A DNA stretch of 64,000 nucleotides. It comes from Patiria pectinifera (lineage: Eukaryota > Echinodermata > Asteroidea > Valvatida > Asterinidae). This document shows positions 44,470 through 57,064 of the stretch, in pieces. The stretch covers positions 14,653,513 to 14,717,512 of the forward strand of contig CM057147.1 of assembly GCA_029964075.1 (NCBI GenBank). Direction: 5' to 3'. Positions within the stretch are counted from its first letter, which is position 1. Each line of letters starts with the position of its first letter. The position numbers were made by a program, and so were the translations under genes. Under the pieces are notes generated by a model that worked only from the letters and a program-made list of their open reading frames with translations, was not told the origin of the DNA and searched no databases.

Positions 44470-47400
44470 ATGACGTATGTCATGCAAGCGATCGGCAAAT
44501 CTGGCGTGCTGGGCGTCTGGAATCGAAGTTCCCTGAAAGAGAGTGCACTAAAGAAGGGTCTTGCCCTTGTAACACAACGAGTGAAGCTGCAATCACGGCA
44601 ATGGAGGCGGACAATTTCGGCCCATCATCGGTACCTGGCGACGTCCAGCAGGTACGTACGTATATCACGCACATGTTCATGTACAATGTATGTAAACACT
44701 GTAGTTAATAACAGGTGTGCCGTGGTGAACAGTACATGGACTTGGACCCTTCTTATCGCCTTTTTAACATTGGTATATCTGGCGATCATTTCTTTGTGTA
44801 GTGCCCCGGCAACGCAACTCGCAAGGCAAAAATATTGCCAAAACCGTTAGTACGCACATACACAGCTCCATGGTGGAACGGTCATTGTGGCTCACATAGG
44901 AGGAACATTTCAATGAAGATAACTGAACCAAAAAAAAGGAAACCATCAATTCTGAGCACAAAATGGGTTTTACACTTCAGATGATCGACATCAACTTAGA
45001 CCATGGAGGAAGGAATTGCTTAGACCATGTTGACCTTAAAAGTGAGTCTCATCCTCGTACTGTTTTCCGTTATTAGTTGGCTTTCCAATATACCTTCCAT
45101 TCCAGTTATATATGTACATGTACAACAATCTGCTTCTCTTATCGATACTATAATGTTCTTGATGAACTTGTTTATGCAGGAACATTGCTTGATGACATAA
45201 TAAATATTTATTTAAGAAGTTAATTAATAGTTATCGTGTGAACAGTGAAACCAAAATAAGGACTTCCTTTAAAATTTGACACTGGAAAAAAAGTTTATTG
45301 AGCTGGTCCCAACAATCTCTTTTTGGTCTGCAATATTTTTTTCAAATTCATCGTCTTTTGGTGTTTTTCAGCTCCGTTCTCTCCAAGCAAGAGTTGAGCT
45401 ACTCCCATAACCCAGGTACCGCCCCACTGATTGGTAAGACCATTGGACAGATCATGGATGAAACTACCGAGAAGTTCCCCGACAGAGACGCACATATCTT
45501 CCTCAGAGACGGAATACGGAGGACATTTGAAGAATTGAGAGAGGAGGTATACATCGTAATCATAATCGTAGAGTTTGCCAGGGAGAGTTCATTTTCCCAG
45601 TGCATTGTGGGAGATGGTCGACAAATTCGCAGCGAAAATTTGAAATTGTTAGTTTGTCCGGTCAGTAGTTTCGTAAGCGTATGACTCAAGTATATGTTGC
45701 CCTTTTCTTTTCTTTTTATCATTTTTTTGGAAAGCGGCAGAACGCTATGTTCCCCAATCCTTAACAAATTAGCTCAAGTTGTTTACTGATACTCGTTCAA
45801 ATGGGCTGTGTTTTGTCGACTGTAAATTTGAAAAATTGACTCTCCGTGGCAAACTCTAGGTGGGCGCACTGCATTGTGAAACGCCCAAATTAAATTTGGA
45901 CCAGCTTTTCTGGGCTTGCCGACTTTCATTTTCTTTTAAATTTTTTCTTCCCCCCCCCCAAGACTGACAGGGTATCAACTGGCCTCCTAGCCCTTGGCAT
46001 CAAGAGGGGAGACCGAGTGGGTATGTGGGGGCCTTCTACTTTAGAATGGGTGTTGACGCAGTTTGCTACGTCGCGCATCGGTGCCATCATGGTCAACATC
46101 AACCCAGTCTACAGAGTTCCTGAACTGGAGTACGCTCTGAGAATGGTAATATTCTGGAATAGTTTGTCATAAAAAATCTTTGATATTCATTATCCTTGAT
46201 CTTTCTCCAATTTTCTTCAAAAAAATCTGTGGCAATCAACAGTCTATTGTGAGTGTACATACTCTGATCAAGTTATTTACATTAGTTGAAGACTCTTCGT
46301 ACTTTTCTCGTGGCTTTGTTTACCTTTTTGTTGAGTCGAATTCCTTTATCTTTTCTTTTGTTTTTTGTTGCTGTTGCTATTAAGTTCAATTTTATTTCTT
46401 TCTTTCATTTCATTTTTTTTAGTCTGAATGCAAAGCCGTTGTCTGTGCCCGGACGTTTCGCACATTAGACTACTATTCGATGCTCCGAGAAATCTGTCCC
46501 GAGCTTGATACTGGCAAACCAGGACAGCTTGATTGTGCTAAGTTAGTTGCAAACTCTCGTCAGAATTTTAAATCATTCGTGGCCATTTCTCCTCTGATTT
46601 CACAGAAAAGTCATATTGTAAGCACGCCGGACGTGTTAAATCATTTCATTAGGGCAAATCATAAATCACATTAACACTTGATCTTCCCCACATTTACAAA
46701 GCTGCTTAGCATTTGACGAGAAATCTATGCTAGCATAAGCAGTACAGTTTTGCCTATCCTTAAGTTAACCATTTTCATCGCATAAAGTAAGCTTTAAGTG
46801 CTTAATTTCTTTCCATTTTTGTATCAGTATTTTACACTTAACTTTTTTTGACAATCGTGTATCTACGGGCCCAAAATCCACTTTTAAATTATTTGACCCA
46901 CCAATAGGCCCTATAGTTGGCAACATTAAGAACATGCAGGTATGTCATAGATAGAGGGCAGGGTTTTGAATTTTTGAGGGAAATTGGGGGTAAAATTATG
47001 ATGACAACGACAGAATGCAACACGAAAAGAAAGATGGCGATCACCGCATGATCATAACGATGTAGCGTGAACGCACAAGGCGCACTGAATCGCACGGCAC
47101 CAACTGTAAACTGCGTAGGAAAATTGTAATTTCTACCCCAAGAAACTGTTCAAAATTGCAAAAAAAACGGTGTCACAAGGATTGAGAGAAGTCTGCTTTA
47201 GTTTGAAAAGGTCATTTTTGAGTAATAAAAAACACCCTCGACTCTAAATTGATCGAAACTAAACAGGGGCCCTACACTACATGATCGCAGTCTTTTCTGT
47301 TCTTGCGCTAGCTGTTTTTGTGAAGAAATAGTCACTTAGTTTGCAGAAAATGGTGTGTTTTACAATACTCTTTTCAATTTACTGACAACAATACTAACTA

Positions 47401-50400
47401 ATGACTCCTTTGCAGGCTTCCTGATCTACAGACTGTCATCTTCAGGGGTGAGGATAATTTGCCTGGGACATTCAACTTTCCTGACCTGCTCAAGATGGGT
47501 GGTAGCACTGAGGAGACACTGAGGGATGAATATGAGAGCAAGACACACTTTGATGAGCCCATCAATATACAGTTCACCTCCGTGAGTTACCTGAGCGAGT
47601 TTACCCATTCATATTGGTCGAGAGGCCATCACGTGGGCAAGGGCGGATCCAGAACACAATTTTTTGGGGGGCGATATAACATTTTGTGATGTTTAATGTG
47701 ATTCAGCCCGTGAACCAGGGACTCTCACACTATCCCCCAAAAAGTTGGTCCCCAAATTACGGCGTGGGGTTCTGGGCCAGCTCAAGGGCCCAGAAATTTG
47801 TTTGGATTCTAGATGCTCGTGGTGCAATTTGAGGCAATTTCTGACCACTTCAACCTTTTATATCACCCTGACGCAAAATTCCATCTTTATAATGGTATTA
47901 AACAAGTACGTGTAAAACCGGCCTGGGGCCTGCTCGCTGATAATGTGTGACGCATCATCAGCACAGTCTTATTGCATACCGAGACGAGCATTTTTTACTT
48001 ATAACGTGTATAATAGGGAAAACTTGCATGGCCTAGTTATCACCTTGCCTTTAACTAGTTTGCTGGTTTGATGTACATGTAAAGATGAGTTGGGAAATAT
48101 GTACATATCATAGCTGTGTTTGGAATAGGAATGAATCGGCAAATACAAAAATTAACTTGAAATATTTCTCGATTTCAGGGTACCACCGGATTCCCCAAGG
48201 GTGTCACTTTAACACATCACAACATAGTCAACAATGCGTTTAACATAGGACAGACGGTTGGCTACCATGAAAAGGTAAAGAATGATATCTTTGAGAAAAA
48301 ACAAATTAACAAACAACAACAAAATATTTTTGTACAATTTGTGCTTTCAGCATAAAATACTATAACGTTTCTTGTTTACATTTTGTTTACGTATTGTGTG
48401 GGTTGTTTACAAATTGTCTAAATTTGATGTCGTGAAATGAACAACAATTATTCTTTACAAAATATTTTTGACAACTCGAGCATGGAAGTTTGTTTACGAG
48501 CTCTGTAACTCAAGTCCCATAAAAGCTATCTTTCACTTACTTGATTTTTGACAACATTTGTGAGAAAAAAGATTCATAGATTTCTTTGATTTAAAATAAG
48601 CTACCATAGCAATCCAAAATATTAAAACTGATGTGAATTTGTTTGTATGTTGTTTCAATGGTTCCTTTGTTTTACTGTGTAAAAGTTGAAATGTTGGTTT
48701 CTGATTTGACACAGCACCACCGCATTTGTGTGTCTGTGCCTTTGTACCACTGTTTTGGCATGGTGGGTGCATCGTTGTGTGGGATGGTGCATGGTGCGAC
48801 CTGCGTCTTCCCTTCCCCTGGGTTTGAGGCTGGGGCAGCCCTCCAAGCAGTTGCTACTGAGAGGTACGTAGTTCTCAAGACAGAAAACATTTCACAAGTC
48901 ATCACAAGATGAATAAAGCAGTTGCTTAACCAAGGGGTGGGGGCCATGGCTCCCCCTGCTGTAAAAAAAACTATGTATTACAACAAAATTGCAAAGAAAT
49001 TTTACCAAACTCGACACTAATTACGATTCATAAATACCTAAGACAGTTTAGGCATTCCTATTGGTCGAGAGCCCGTCACATGGCCGGTCTTAAACGGATG
49101 ATAAAGACACGGCTGGCTGGTCTTAAACACTTTTCCAGTGTCACATGAAATTTGGACTTCCATGAAATCCGGTGCCTTTTAACATTTCATTGGTTGAACG
49201 TTCAAATTCCCCACGTGTGCATGCGCAATACTACCAGTGAATCATTATTTCATATTCCGATATTCACACTACACAAGCCCAGCTGCGTTTTGCGTGACAT
49301 CGCACAGTACGCGCGACCATGGAGGTGGAATGCGCGACACGCACGCAATTGTGGAGGGGCATTCCATATTAAAGTCAGAGGGGTATTTCGTAAAACATGA
49401 AGTAAAATTGTTGAACAAAAAGGTTAACAGCATCGAGTTTTTGACTTGTTTTTGACTTGACTTTTTGGACCGAAAAGATTTTTTTTTTTTGACCAAAAAG
49501 GTATTTATGACTGGGAATAAATATGTGTTCGATCGGTATTAAACACTCTGTTTAAAATCTGTGTGAGTCTGGATGGGTGATAATTACCCTCGGCTTCGCC
49601 TCGGGTAATTATCACCCATCCAGACTCGCACCGGTTTTAAACAGAGTGTTTAATACCTTCGGGACACACATTTATTCCCTTAGTACGAACCATGATTATG
49701 TTTATTTGGTAGTCCGAAATTCAATGTTGTTTATCCTGCTTGTTCCACAGGTGTACATCTCTGTACGGCACGCCGACCATGTTCATTGACTACCTCCATC
49801 ACCCAAGGCTAGCCGAGTTGGACGTCTCGAGTCTCTCCACGGGCATCATGGGTGGTTCACCCTGTCCCATTGAAACGATGAAACAGTGCATGACACGCCT
49901 CAACATGAAGGATGTTTCTGTGAGTATGTGATTAGTTCACAGTGGGCCCAATTTCATTGAGCTGCTAAGAGCAATTTCAGGCACGAACTATAGTTCGACT
50001 GACTTCACTCAAATGAAGGATGGTTGGACTATTCTAGTTGACTTGGAACCGGAGCATGGGGCACGGTTGCACCACTGCATGGTTACAAATATAGGCCAAG
50101 TTCACGCCAGAACTATTGTTAACCATAGTTTGACTAAGTTTAGCCCGAACTCTGTCTAGTTGACGATGGTTGGACTCAGTAGCATAAATCCTACCATTTT
50201 AAATTTGCAATCCAAAATATCAAAACTTCTGTGAATTCGTTTGTATGTTGTTTCAATGATTCCTTCCTTTTACTTTGTAATTTGTTGAAATCTTGGTTTC
50301 TGATTTGACACAGGAATGGGGGTGTAAATCCCCTCCCCCCACACTTTCTGACCAGGGGGATGGGCTATTGAATCATCCCCCCCCCCCCCACATTATCTTG

Positions 50401-53400
50401 ATGAGAAAACAAAATGTGGATTTTGAGGTACGATTTTGAACTTGACCATAGCAGCTCACTTAAAGTGTATTAGGGAGCCAGGACTTTTGACGTCAAAAAT
50501 TGTACTAGTCAACTAACGGTCCTCACCTGAACTTGCTCTAAGCAGAAAATACCACTTAGCAAGATTATAACGAGGGACATATATCTACTTAGACTCGGTC
50601 ACAAACAATATACATATCAAACAGTTTTAGATATGTTGTTTGCTTAGCACATTTCTGAGCTTGCCTGCTCCCTGAAATTGGCCCATATTCTATTTTTTTG
50701 TCAGTGTTCATTAGTGAAGAAAAGCAAGAAGACGTAACCAGGAAGCATTCCGAATTCACCAGCACAGCAAAGTCATGGTCTTACTTGAATTCTTGGATTA
50801 CAGATTATCTATGGACTAACTGAAACGTCGGCTGTCATCACCCAAACCCTGCGAGATGATCCCGTTGAGGAGAGAGTCTCCACTGTTGGGAAAGCGGCAC
50901 CCCACACCGAAGTAAGTATAACATTGGAAACTACACTTATGTTTGTGGACAAACAAAGGGCTGTTTCGGCAACTTGTTTGTTGACATGTGACATGTATTG
51001 AAGATAATTTCTGGAAGGAAGGGTAACATGATTTTGAACATTTTGAACATCAAAAATGAAGACCCTGAATGCCGCAAAAGTCAAGATCAGATCTCTCACG
51101 GTTGTTTTTTTATTGGTTTGAAAATATTGAATCTATTAGTCTTAAACGTGACCATGATGACATCACTTAATTTCTCAGCTATAACTCATCCCGGTCTAGA
51201 TGCATATCAACTTTGAACCCGATCAGACCTGGGCCCAATTTCATAGCACTGCTTAACAGTAAGCCGAAAAGTTGTGCTTACTATAGCAGAAAATCATGCT
51301 GCTGCTTAAGCACTATTTCATGCTAACGGTTGCGCGCGCATGGAGATTTCTATTGTTACGTCACTGATTTAAGCAAAGTTTTCTTCTTGGGTTAAGCGTG
51401 CTTTTGCTGTGCTTACTGCTTAACGGTCCCTATGAAATAGATGGAGGCTCGGTAAGCACAAAGTTGGCTGTTAAGCAGCGCTATGAAATTGGGCCCAGTA
51501 GTTCTGGAGATATAGGCCTTCAAAATATGGACCATTAGGGGCCACACCACATTAAGGGGACAACAAAAAAATAGTTACATTTGCAATACTCATTTTCATG
51601 AACAGTTGAAGATAATCGATCCTCAAACTGGAGAGATCGTTCCACGCAACACGTCTGGTGAGCTGTGTAGCCGAGGATATGCCACTATGATTGGCTACTG
51701 GAATAACCAGGTGAAGACCGATGAAGCTATTGATAAAGCTAGATGGTTCCATACAGGGTGAGTGAATTAGTCATAGGCCAAAAAAAACCAGTTCTGCTTC
51801 CCGTTTCCCTAACTACCCTATTCTGACAGCCCCTACCCTAATTTTTTTGGGAAAAATGAGGGAAAAAACACCCAAAACCATCAATTACTACCTTTTACTC
51901 TTGACTACACGCAGACGCCTCCATTTGATCGTACACACAAAAATTGCCCCCCCCCCCAAAAGTTTATCATGGCTACATTAGACAATCACTACCGCTATTT
52001 GCTTTTCAAGGGACGTTACATTAACAGCCACTCACAAAAATGAGTTTTCGTAAAAAATACACACACAATCGCGGGCAAATGGGACTTTATCTTCCAGCTA
52101 ATCATGTCAAATTTTTTTAGGGGGGGGGGGGCCCAAAACGTTTCTTAGGGGGGGGGGGGGGGCTTGTGCCCCCCACCCCAACACCACCCGGAGCTAAGCT
52201 GCTGTAGTCAGATGACTAGAGCAGGCAAGTCAAAACGTTGAGACCAAAGACAAGTTTTTTTGTAACTAAGGACTGGTCTTATTAGAACTAAAAACTACTT
52301 AGCGAAAGTTGATAATAAGTAGGACAAGTTCTTATCAGAACTAAATATCTAATGAGCAACAGTAGATATTACCACATGGTGTTACCGCAAACCGAAACGA
52401 TAAATTGTAAATTTATAAATTGCCTAAATTGTAGCTGTCATACTGTTTGTATTCTTTAAAGTTTCAGAATCGTGGAAATTGTTCATGTTTTTCAAATGGA
52501 TATCTTGCGTTTTGGAAATAAACTCTTCATATGGCCACATCATCCCAAGATTTGCATAGCTATTCAGACAATTTCTGTATTATTTACCAGTGTTGCACTT
52601 TGTTTTTTATGATTTTTTAACTGCAGAGATATTGCCGTGATGACTGAGGAGGGCTATGTATCTATTGTTGGGCGCAACAAAGACATGATCATCAGAGGTG
52701 GGGAGAACATCTATCCTGCAGAGATTGAGAACTTCCTGTACAAACATCCCAAGATCAACGGTGTCCAGGTATCGTGGAGTTGTCCTCATTCAGACTTAAG
52801 AAATGTTGAGCAAATATCAGTGGCGTTCTTTTATAAATCAAAGATGGAATGTAGTTCCTAATTTTAGAAAGCAATCCTAAAGTTTCTGAGGTTTTAAGAA
52901 CTTATGAAATTATGATGCGACTTGATACATGTTCATAACATGGACAGAAATTTGTGACACAATTTCTGTCCCTGTTTTGAACTTGAAGTCTTGAAGATGT
53001 GTACACCCTGTAGTTATTATCTGGAGGAATAACCTGAGATTGGCCAGTTTACTGCTTCCCACCATTTAAAAATGAAATGTCTATCCATGTTATGAACGTT
53101 AAATCTTGAAGATAATCCTCTGTAATTTCTCGAAACCTGAGAAATTTATCAAACTTGTTGGTGGGCAATATTCTTACCAAGATATTGGATGAAGAAAGAC
53201 GGAAAACTTAACATATTACTTCATGTATCAACTCCTGTCCATGGTTCCCTCTAAATGTCACACTTTTGTAACTGTTAGTGTGGTCAGACTAGTACAAGAA
53301 TCATTCAAATCACTTGTGTACTTAATGGAATTTTGAACACAAACCCAAGTTCTGTCCATGGATCACAAAACAGGTGAGTGTTCTTTCTGCAAAATGTAAA

Positions 53401-54419
53401 AATCCCTGTGAGAATTGTTTTCGCTTTGCTGAAAGAACACTTACTTTTTTTGTGATCCGTGGACAGAACTTTAAAACGGTGTTTTTAATTTGTTCATAAT
53501 TCCGTAACTTGAAAAGTACATGTGTGATTTGAATGATTGTTGTACTAAATAAAAGCTTAATGTTTTGGGGTAGTCACAAAGAAAGGCCTGTATCCTTTTC
53601 ATACATGACTGGATATCAGTGAAACTTGCACTGACTGTGGTCGATACCCAGACCAAATGTTGGCTGTAGAAAACATACTGGTAACCTTTCCAGTTTTTGT
53701 GGGGACAAAAGCTTATCCAAAAGGACATGGTTTTTTTTGGTGTTTTTTTGACACACCCTGTATTATTTATATTTCTTTCTTAAGGTGATTGGTGTTCCAG
53801 ATGAGCGTCTTGGCGAGATAGTGTGCGCCTGGGTCAAACTTAAGGAAGGACAAACGGCAACTGAAGACGACATCAGGGACTTCTGTAAAGGAGAGGTGAG
53901 TGTTCGGATACTTCTGTTATTTGTGTAGAGTTGTGAAATTCATATTAAATTGTTCCTTTCTCATACAGGGCGAGTCAAAGAAATGAAGCCCAAATGGCAG
54001 GATCAATTTTTGAATGAAGTTCTGCATGTAGCACTTTTAAAATCTAGGATATGAAAGCCCAATCAATGAGCTTTCTTTTAGTACAAGAATCGTTCGAATC
54101 ACTCTTGTACTTTTCAAGTTACGGAATTTTGAAAACAAACACCGTTTTAAAGTTCTGTCCACGAATCACATAAATTAAGGGAAGTTTTCTTTCAGCAAAA
54201 CAAAAACAATTCACATGCATTCTCATGTTGGTCTCAGAAATAAATAAAAAAATTGAAATAATTGCCAAATACCTTTTTTGTCCTTTTTTTTTGCAGATGG
54301 CGCACTTCAAGATCCCGAAGATCGTTCACTTTGTGTCGGAGTTCCCGCTGACCGTAACAGGCAAAGTGCAGAAGTTCAAGATGCTAGAAGAAATGGTTAG
54401 AATTATGGGCATCAAGTAG
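44470..54419 (+). CDS. ACSF2: Acyl-CoA synthetase family member 2-like, 13 coding exons, complete
   Basis: Activates fatty acids (medium-chain in known ACSF2) to acyl-CoA via an acyl-AMP intermediate, probably in mitochondria. Exons: 44470-44651, 45372-45546, 45963-46145, 46423-46541, 47416-47581, 48179-48274, 48715-48863, 49751-49919, 50804-50911, 51606-51757, 52627-52768, 53785-53895, 54297-54419. All join in frame with GT-AG borders, giving 624 residues (human about 615). The N-terminus is Arg/Ser/Lys-rich with no acidic residues over long stretches, as in mitochondrial presequences. Motifs: [10 protein letters not shown] (about 274-283), YGLTETS (416-422), HTGD (498-501), [16 protein letters not shown] (515-530) and TGKVQKFK with the expected catalytic Lys607. 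INIQFTS and [13 protein letters not shown] match ACSF2 better than other AMP-binding enzymes. The start is the first ATG of the exon; the frame is also open upstream. Confidence 0.94.
46858..47289 (+). mobile_element. Dispersed non-coding repeat, copy 2 (empty site for the 54-bp hairpin)
   Basis: Collinear with 3290-3746. At 47225-47260 it reads through AATAAAAAACACCCTCGACTCT into TAAATTGATCG without the hairpin found in copy 1. It lies in ACSF2 intron 4, about 125 bp before exon 5. Confidence 0.85.
47595..47670 (+). repeat. Fragment of the composite-element head joined to a hAT-like end
   Basis: CATATTGGTCGAGAGGCCAT then CACGTGG matches the head of the element at 16900, starting 14 bp after the ACSF2 exon 5 donor. 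It is followed by AAGGGCGGATCCAG, a word typical of hAT-type termini. Both are truncated. Confidence 0.6.
47855..47895 (+). mobile_element. 3' tail of the tRNA-Ser-derived SINE, truncated
   Basis: TATATCACCCTGACGCAAAA with ATTCCAT matches the 3' body of the SINE at 5862-6060. The tRNA-like head is missing. Confidence 0.6.
49026..49679 (+). mobile_element. Composite ATTGG/CACGTG plus palindrome element, copy C
   Basis: The body 49026-49512 opens ATTCATAAATACCTAAG and contains CCTATTGGTCGAG, with CACATGG where other copies have CACGTGG. The palindrome 49513-49679 is capped CTCGGCTTCGCCTCGG. It lies in ACSF2 intron 7, 71 bp before exon 8. It is more diverged in the stem than copies A and B, but both arms changed together, which keeps the pairing. 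Confidence 0.88.
49943..50685. mobile_element. TIR element of the TGGGCCCAATTTCAT class, ACSF2 intron 8
   Basis: Left end TGGGCCCAATTTCATTGAGC, right end GAAATTGGCCCA. The interior contains CTAAG and TAGTTGAC words and a C run at about 50380. It begins 23 bp after the exon 8 donor. A segment at about 50205-50310 resembles 48615-48715 (upstream of exon 7), including CTGATTTGACACAG, which is an ectopic copy of that acceptor. Confidence 0.65.
51229..51498. mobile_element. MITE with CTGGGCCCAATTTCATAGC ends, ACSF2 intron 9
   Basis: About 30-bp TIRs (CTGGGCCCAATTTCATAGC then CTGCTTAACAG), 270 bp in total, non-coding. The interior has facing GCTTAAGC-like words. It ends about 107 bp before exon 10. 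Confidence 0.85.
53287..53548. mobile_element. Foldback element, ACSF2 intron 11
   Basis: Almost entirely palindromic: AGTACAAGAATCATTCAAAT at the left faces ATTTGAATGATTGTTGTACT at the right, and AGTTCTGTCCATGGATCACA faces TGTGATCCGTGGACAGAACT. It is about 260 bp and non-coding. Half of it recurs at 54078-54200. Confidence 0.85.
54078..54200. repeat. Half copy of the foldback element, ACSF2 intron 12
   Basis: AGTACAAGAATCGTTCGAAT, then CTTTTCAAGTTACGGAATTT and AAGTTCTGTCCACGAATCAC. It is the reverse complement of about 53447-53548, so the two sequences face each other across exon 12. Confidence 0.82.
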
Positions 54420-54726
54420 TATGTAATCCCGGGCACAAAGCCTTTTGACCTTTACTTCCGGCGTTACCGGAAGTCCAGTGAGAATTGAATGTAACTTGAA
54501 AACAATTTGCTACAATCAAAGAAATGTGATGCGATCAAGCTAAATGATTCCTTTGTCAGGAATTTTTATTTGGAGATACAGGCCAAAATCAAATCACTTC
54601 ATCACATAACTTTATGACATCTCTTGGTGTTCCGACTTCCATAATTTTTGAACTAAAGATGGTACCAGCATGCACATTTTGACAGCAGTAATGCTGAGCT
54701 TGTGCTCTTTTCAAATCTGTAAAAAA

Positions 54727-54732
54727 AATAAA
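54727..54732 (+). promoter_or_regulatory. Candidate polyadenylation signal of ACSF2
   Basis: AATAAA 308 bp after the stop codon, inside an A-rich stretch. It is the first canonical hexamer downstream, but there is no independent support. Confidence 0.4.
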
Positions 54733-54844
54733 AATTGACCAGGGTCGACAAACGACTCATGTAGCTTGATTGCATCACAAATTATGGAAAGTTTAGTGAG
54801 GATGATAAAATCGAGTGCCAAACACAAGATATGGCATGATGCAG

Positions 54845-55720
54845 CAGAGTTGTAACCAGTCACTGAATTGTGTGACTCGAGTTGAGTCGAGTCATATTAA
54901 GGAAATGACTCAAGTTGATTTGAGTCAAATTCGAGTCAAAAGCCAATTCGTGTCAAATTTATGCTCGAATCAATTCAAGTCGCTGATATTTGAACACCAT
55001 CTAATAAGTAACAGAATTGAAGAAGGAACACAAGGCACCAGTTTATAATGAATATCCAAAGACTTAAAATATGCTGTGTGGTACCCAATAGACAGCTTCT
55101 GCTAGTCGTTTCTACCAAAGATCTATACGTAGCAGTTAACACTTAAGAAGTGAAACTTTGATGTTATCTTTGGTTTGGCTTTGGGTTGGGAACACTTTTT
55201 GCGCTGACAACGTCAAAACCAAATTGCATCATACGAAACTGATTCTGATTAAATAGAAATGTATCTAATTATTTTTGAAAGCATGCTTAAGAAATCGCCC
55301 GAAACCGATGATGAAACCAAGAATGGGGAAATGCGCTTAAGGTCTTGTCCTGTGATTAGTATTGGTGCGCTTTATTATAAACCCACAAGGTGGGAGTCTG
55401 TGAAACGGCATGAATTTGTGCGCAAATTTAAAATGGCCACAACTTAACGGTAACACAAAGTGCGCAAACATAAATGACTTTGTACCATAAGTAACTGCAA
55501 ATATATTTTCGCATAGTGTTATTAGCCTTCGATTCACTTGAGTCGAGTCTTCTGATGAGGGACTCCAGTAGAGCTGAGTCATTTGCTCACATTGACTTGA
55601 GTCGAGTCAGTTACCCATTGGGACTCGAGTCAAGTCGAGTCCCCAAAAATTGTGACTGGAGTCGGACTGGAGTCGGACTGGAGTCGAGTCATTGACTCGA
55701 TCGAGTCATTAAAATTCCAA
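54845..55720. repeat. GACTCGAGTCGAGTC-type repeat, copy 2, extended
   Basis: It opens CAGAGTTGTAACCAGTCACTG, as at 38459. CGAGTC-rich blocks occur at 54870-54990 and again at 55535-55710, with ordinary sequence between. The right block includes GACTGGAGTCG in tandem. It may be a MITE whose ends are these blocks. Confidence 0.65.
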
Positions 55721-55983
55721 ATGCAGGTCATCCTGAAACTTGTCATAGACAAGGATCACGTGCAGAAGGTGTGTACTGAGAAGTAATGTCATGATGACGT
55801 CACAGTCATCATGTGTTACATCACGTTAAAGCAACTATAGGTCTGATGTGGTTGTATTAACTTGGTAGGTACCTAGACCGGGATATGTTATAGATGAATA
55901 TTGAATTGCCCACAATATTGTACTATCAATTACTTTAAAGACAATCAAAAATATTTTGGGACCCGTTTTGCGGTTGTTGAGTT

Positions 55984-56125
55984 AAAAAATAAATAATGCA
56001 TTTTGAGAAGAATAGAAGACTGTAATTTCTGAATGAGATTAGTGTGTTCATTTTAGAAATTGAATAGTTCCCTTATGAAAATTATAAAAATGAAATCAGA
56101 AATTGTTTTTGTAACCATTACAACA
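55984..56125. repeat. Dispersed repeat shared with 41180-41325
   Basis: Same order of words as at 41180 (AATGCATTTTGA, CTGTAATTTCTGAATGAGAT, AAATTGAATA). The family is not recognised. Confidence 0.75.
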
Positions 56126-56149
56126 AACAGAAATAACAGCGCTGCTGTT

Positions 56150-57060
56150 GAAACCCCTTAGCCGGAGTCAAGTTATCGTCCAGAAACCATTGACATTTAA
56201 CTCACCTCTGTGACCTTGACCTATGACCTTTTGACCCCAAACCCAATCCCAACTTGCCTGTACCCAAGGGCAATTACCCCCTTCTGAAGCTAGAAACTTA
56301 AATTACATTTCTAACTCCACTTATCATCCGGAAACCATTTACCTTTAACTCACCACAGTGACCTTGACCTTGGACCTTTTGACCCCAAAACCAATCCCAA
56401 CCTGCCTGTACCCAAGGGCAACCCCCTTCTGAAGCTAGAAACCTAAATCACTTTTCTAACTCAAGTTATCATCCGGAAACCATTTACCTTTAACTCACCA
56501 CTGTGACCTTGACCTTGGACCTTTTGACCCCAAAACCAATCCTCACTTGCTTGTACCCAAGGGCAACCCCCTTCTGAAGCTAGAAACCAAAATCACATTT
56601 CCAACTCAAGTTATCCGAAAAACATTTACCTTTAACTCACCACGGTGACCTTGACCTTTTGACCCCAAAACCAATCCCAGCTTGCCTGTACCCAAGGGCA
56701 ACTCCCTACTGACGTTAAAAACCCAAATCACATTTCTAACTCGAGTTATCATTCGGAAACCATTTACCTTTAACTCACCACAGTAACCTTGACCTTTGAC
56801 CTTTTGATCCCAAAAGCAATCCCAACTTGCCTGTACCCAAGGGCAACCCCTTTCTAAAGTTAAAAATCCAAATCACAATTCTATAACTCAAATTATCATC
56901 CGGAAACCATTTACCTTTAACTCACCACAGTGACCTTGACCTTAGACCTTTTGACCCCCAAACCAATCCTCACTTGCTTGTACCCAAGGGCAACCCCCTT
57001 CTGAACTGAAGTTTCAATCCCAAACAACATTTCTAACTCCAGTTGTCATCCGGAAACTGA
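56150..57060. repeat. Tandem array, about 146-bp unit, six copies, rich in TGACCTT words
   Basis: CTGTACCCAAGGGCAA (or CTTGTACCC) marks units at about 56257, 56405, 56550, 56685, 56830 and 56977. Each unit contains CACCACAGTGACCTTGACCT and CTTTTGACCCC, so TGACCT half-sites recur several times per unit. A TGACCTTTGACCT word occurs near 56790 and TGACCTATGACCT near 56215. It lies about 1.7 kb after ACSF2. Confidence 0.92.
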
Positions 57061-57064
57061 GATG

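Noticed and set aside
53471..54310. Extra coding exons in ACSF2 introns 11 and 12
   Set aside because: The frames there belong to the foldback element and its half copy. The coding sequence joins in frame without them.
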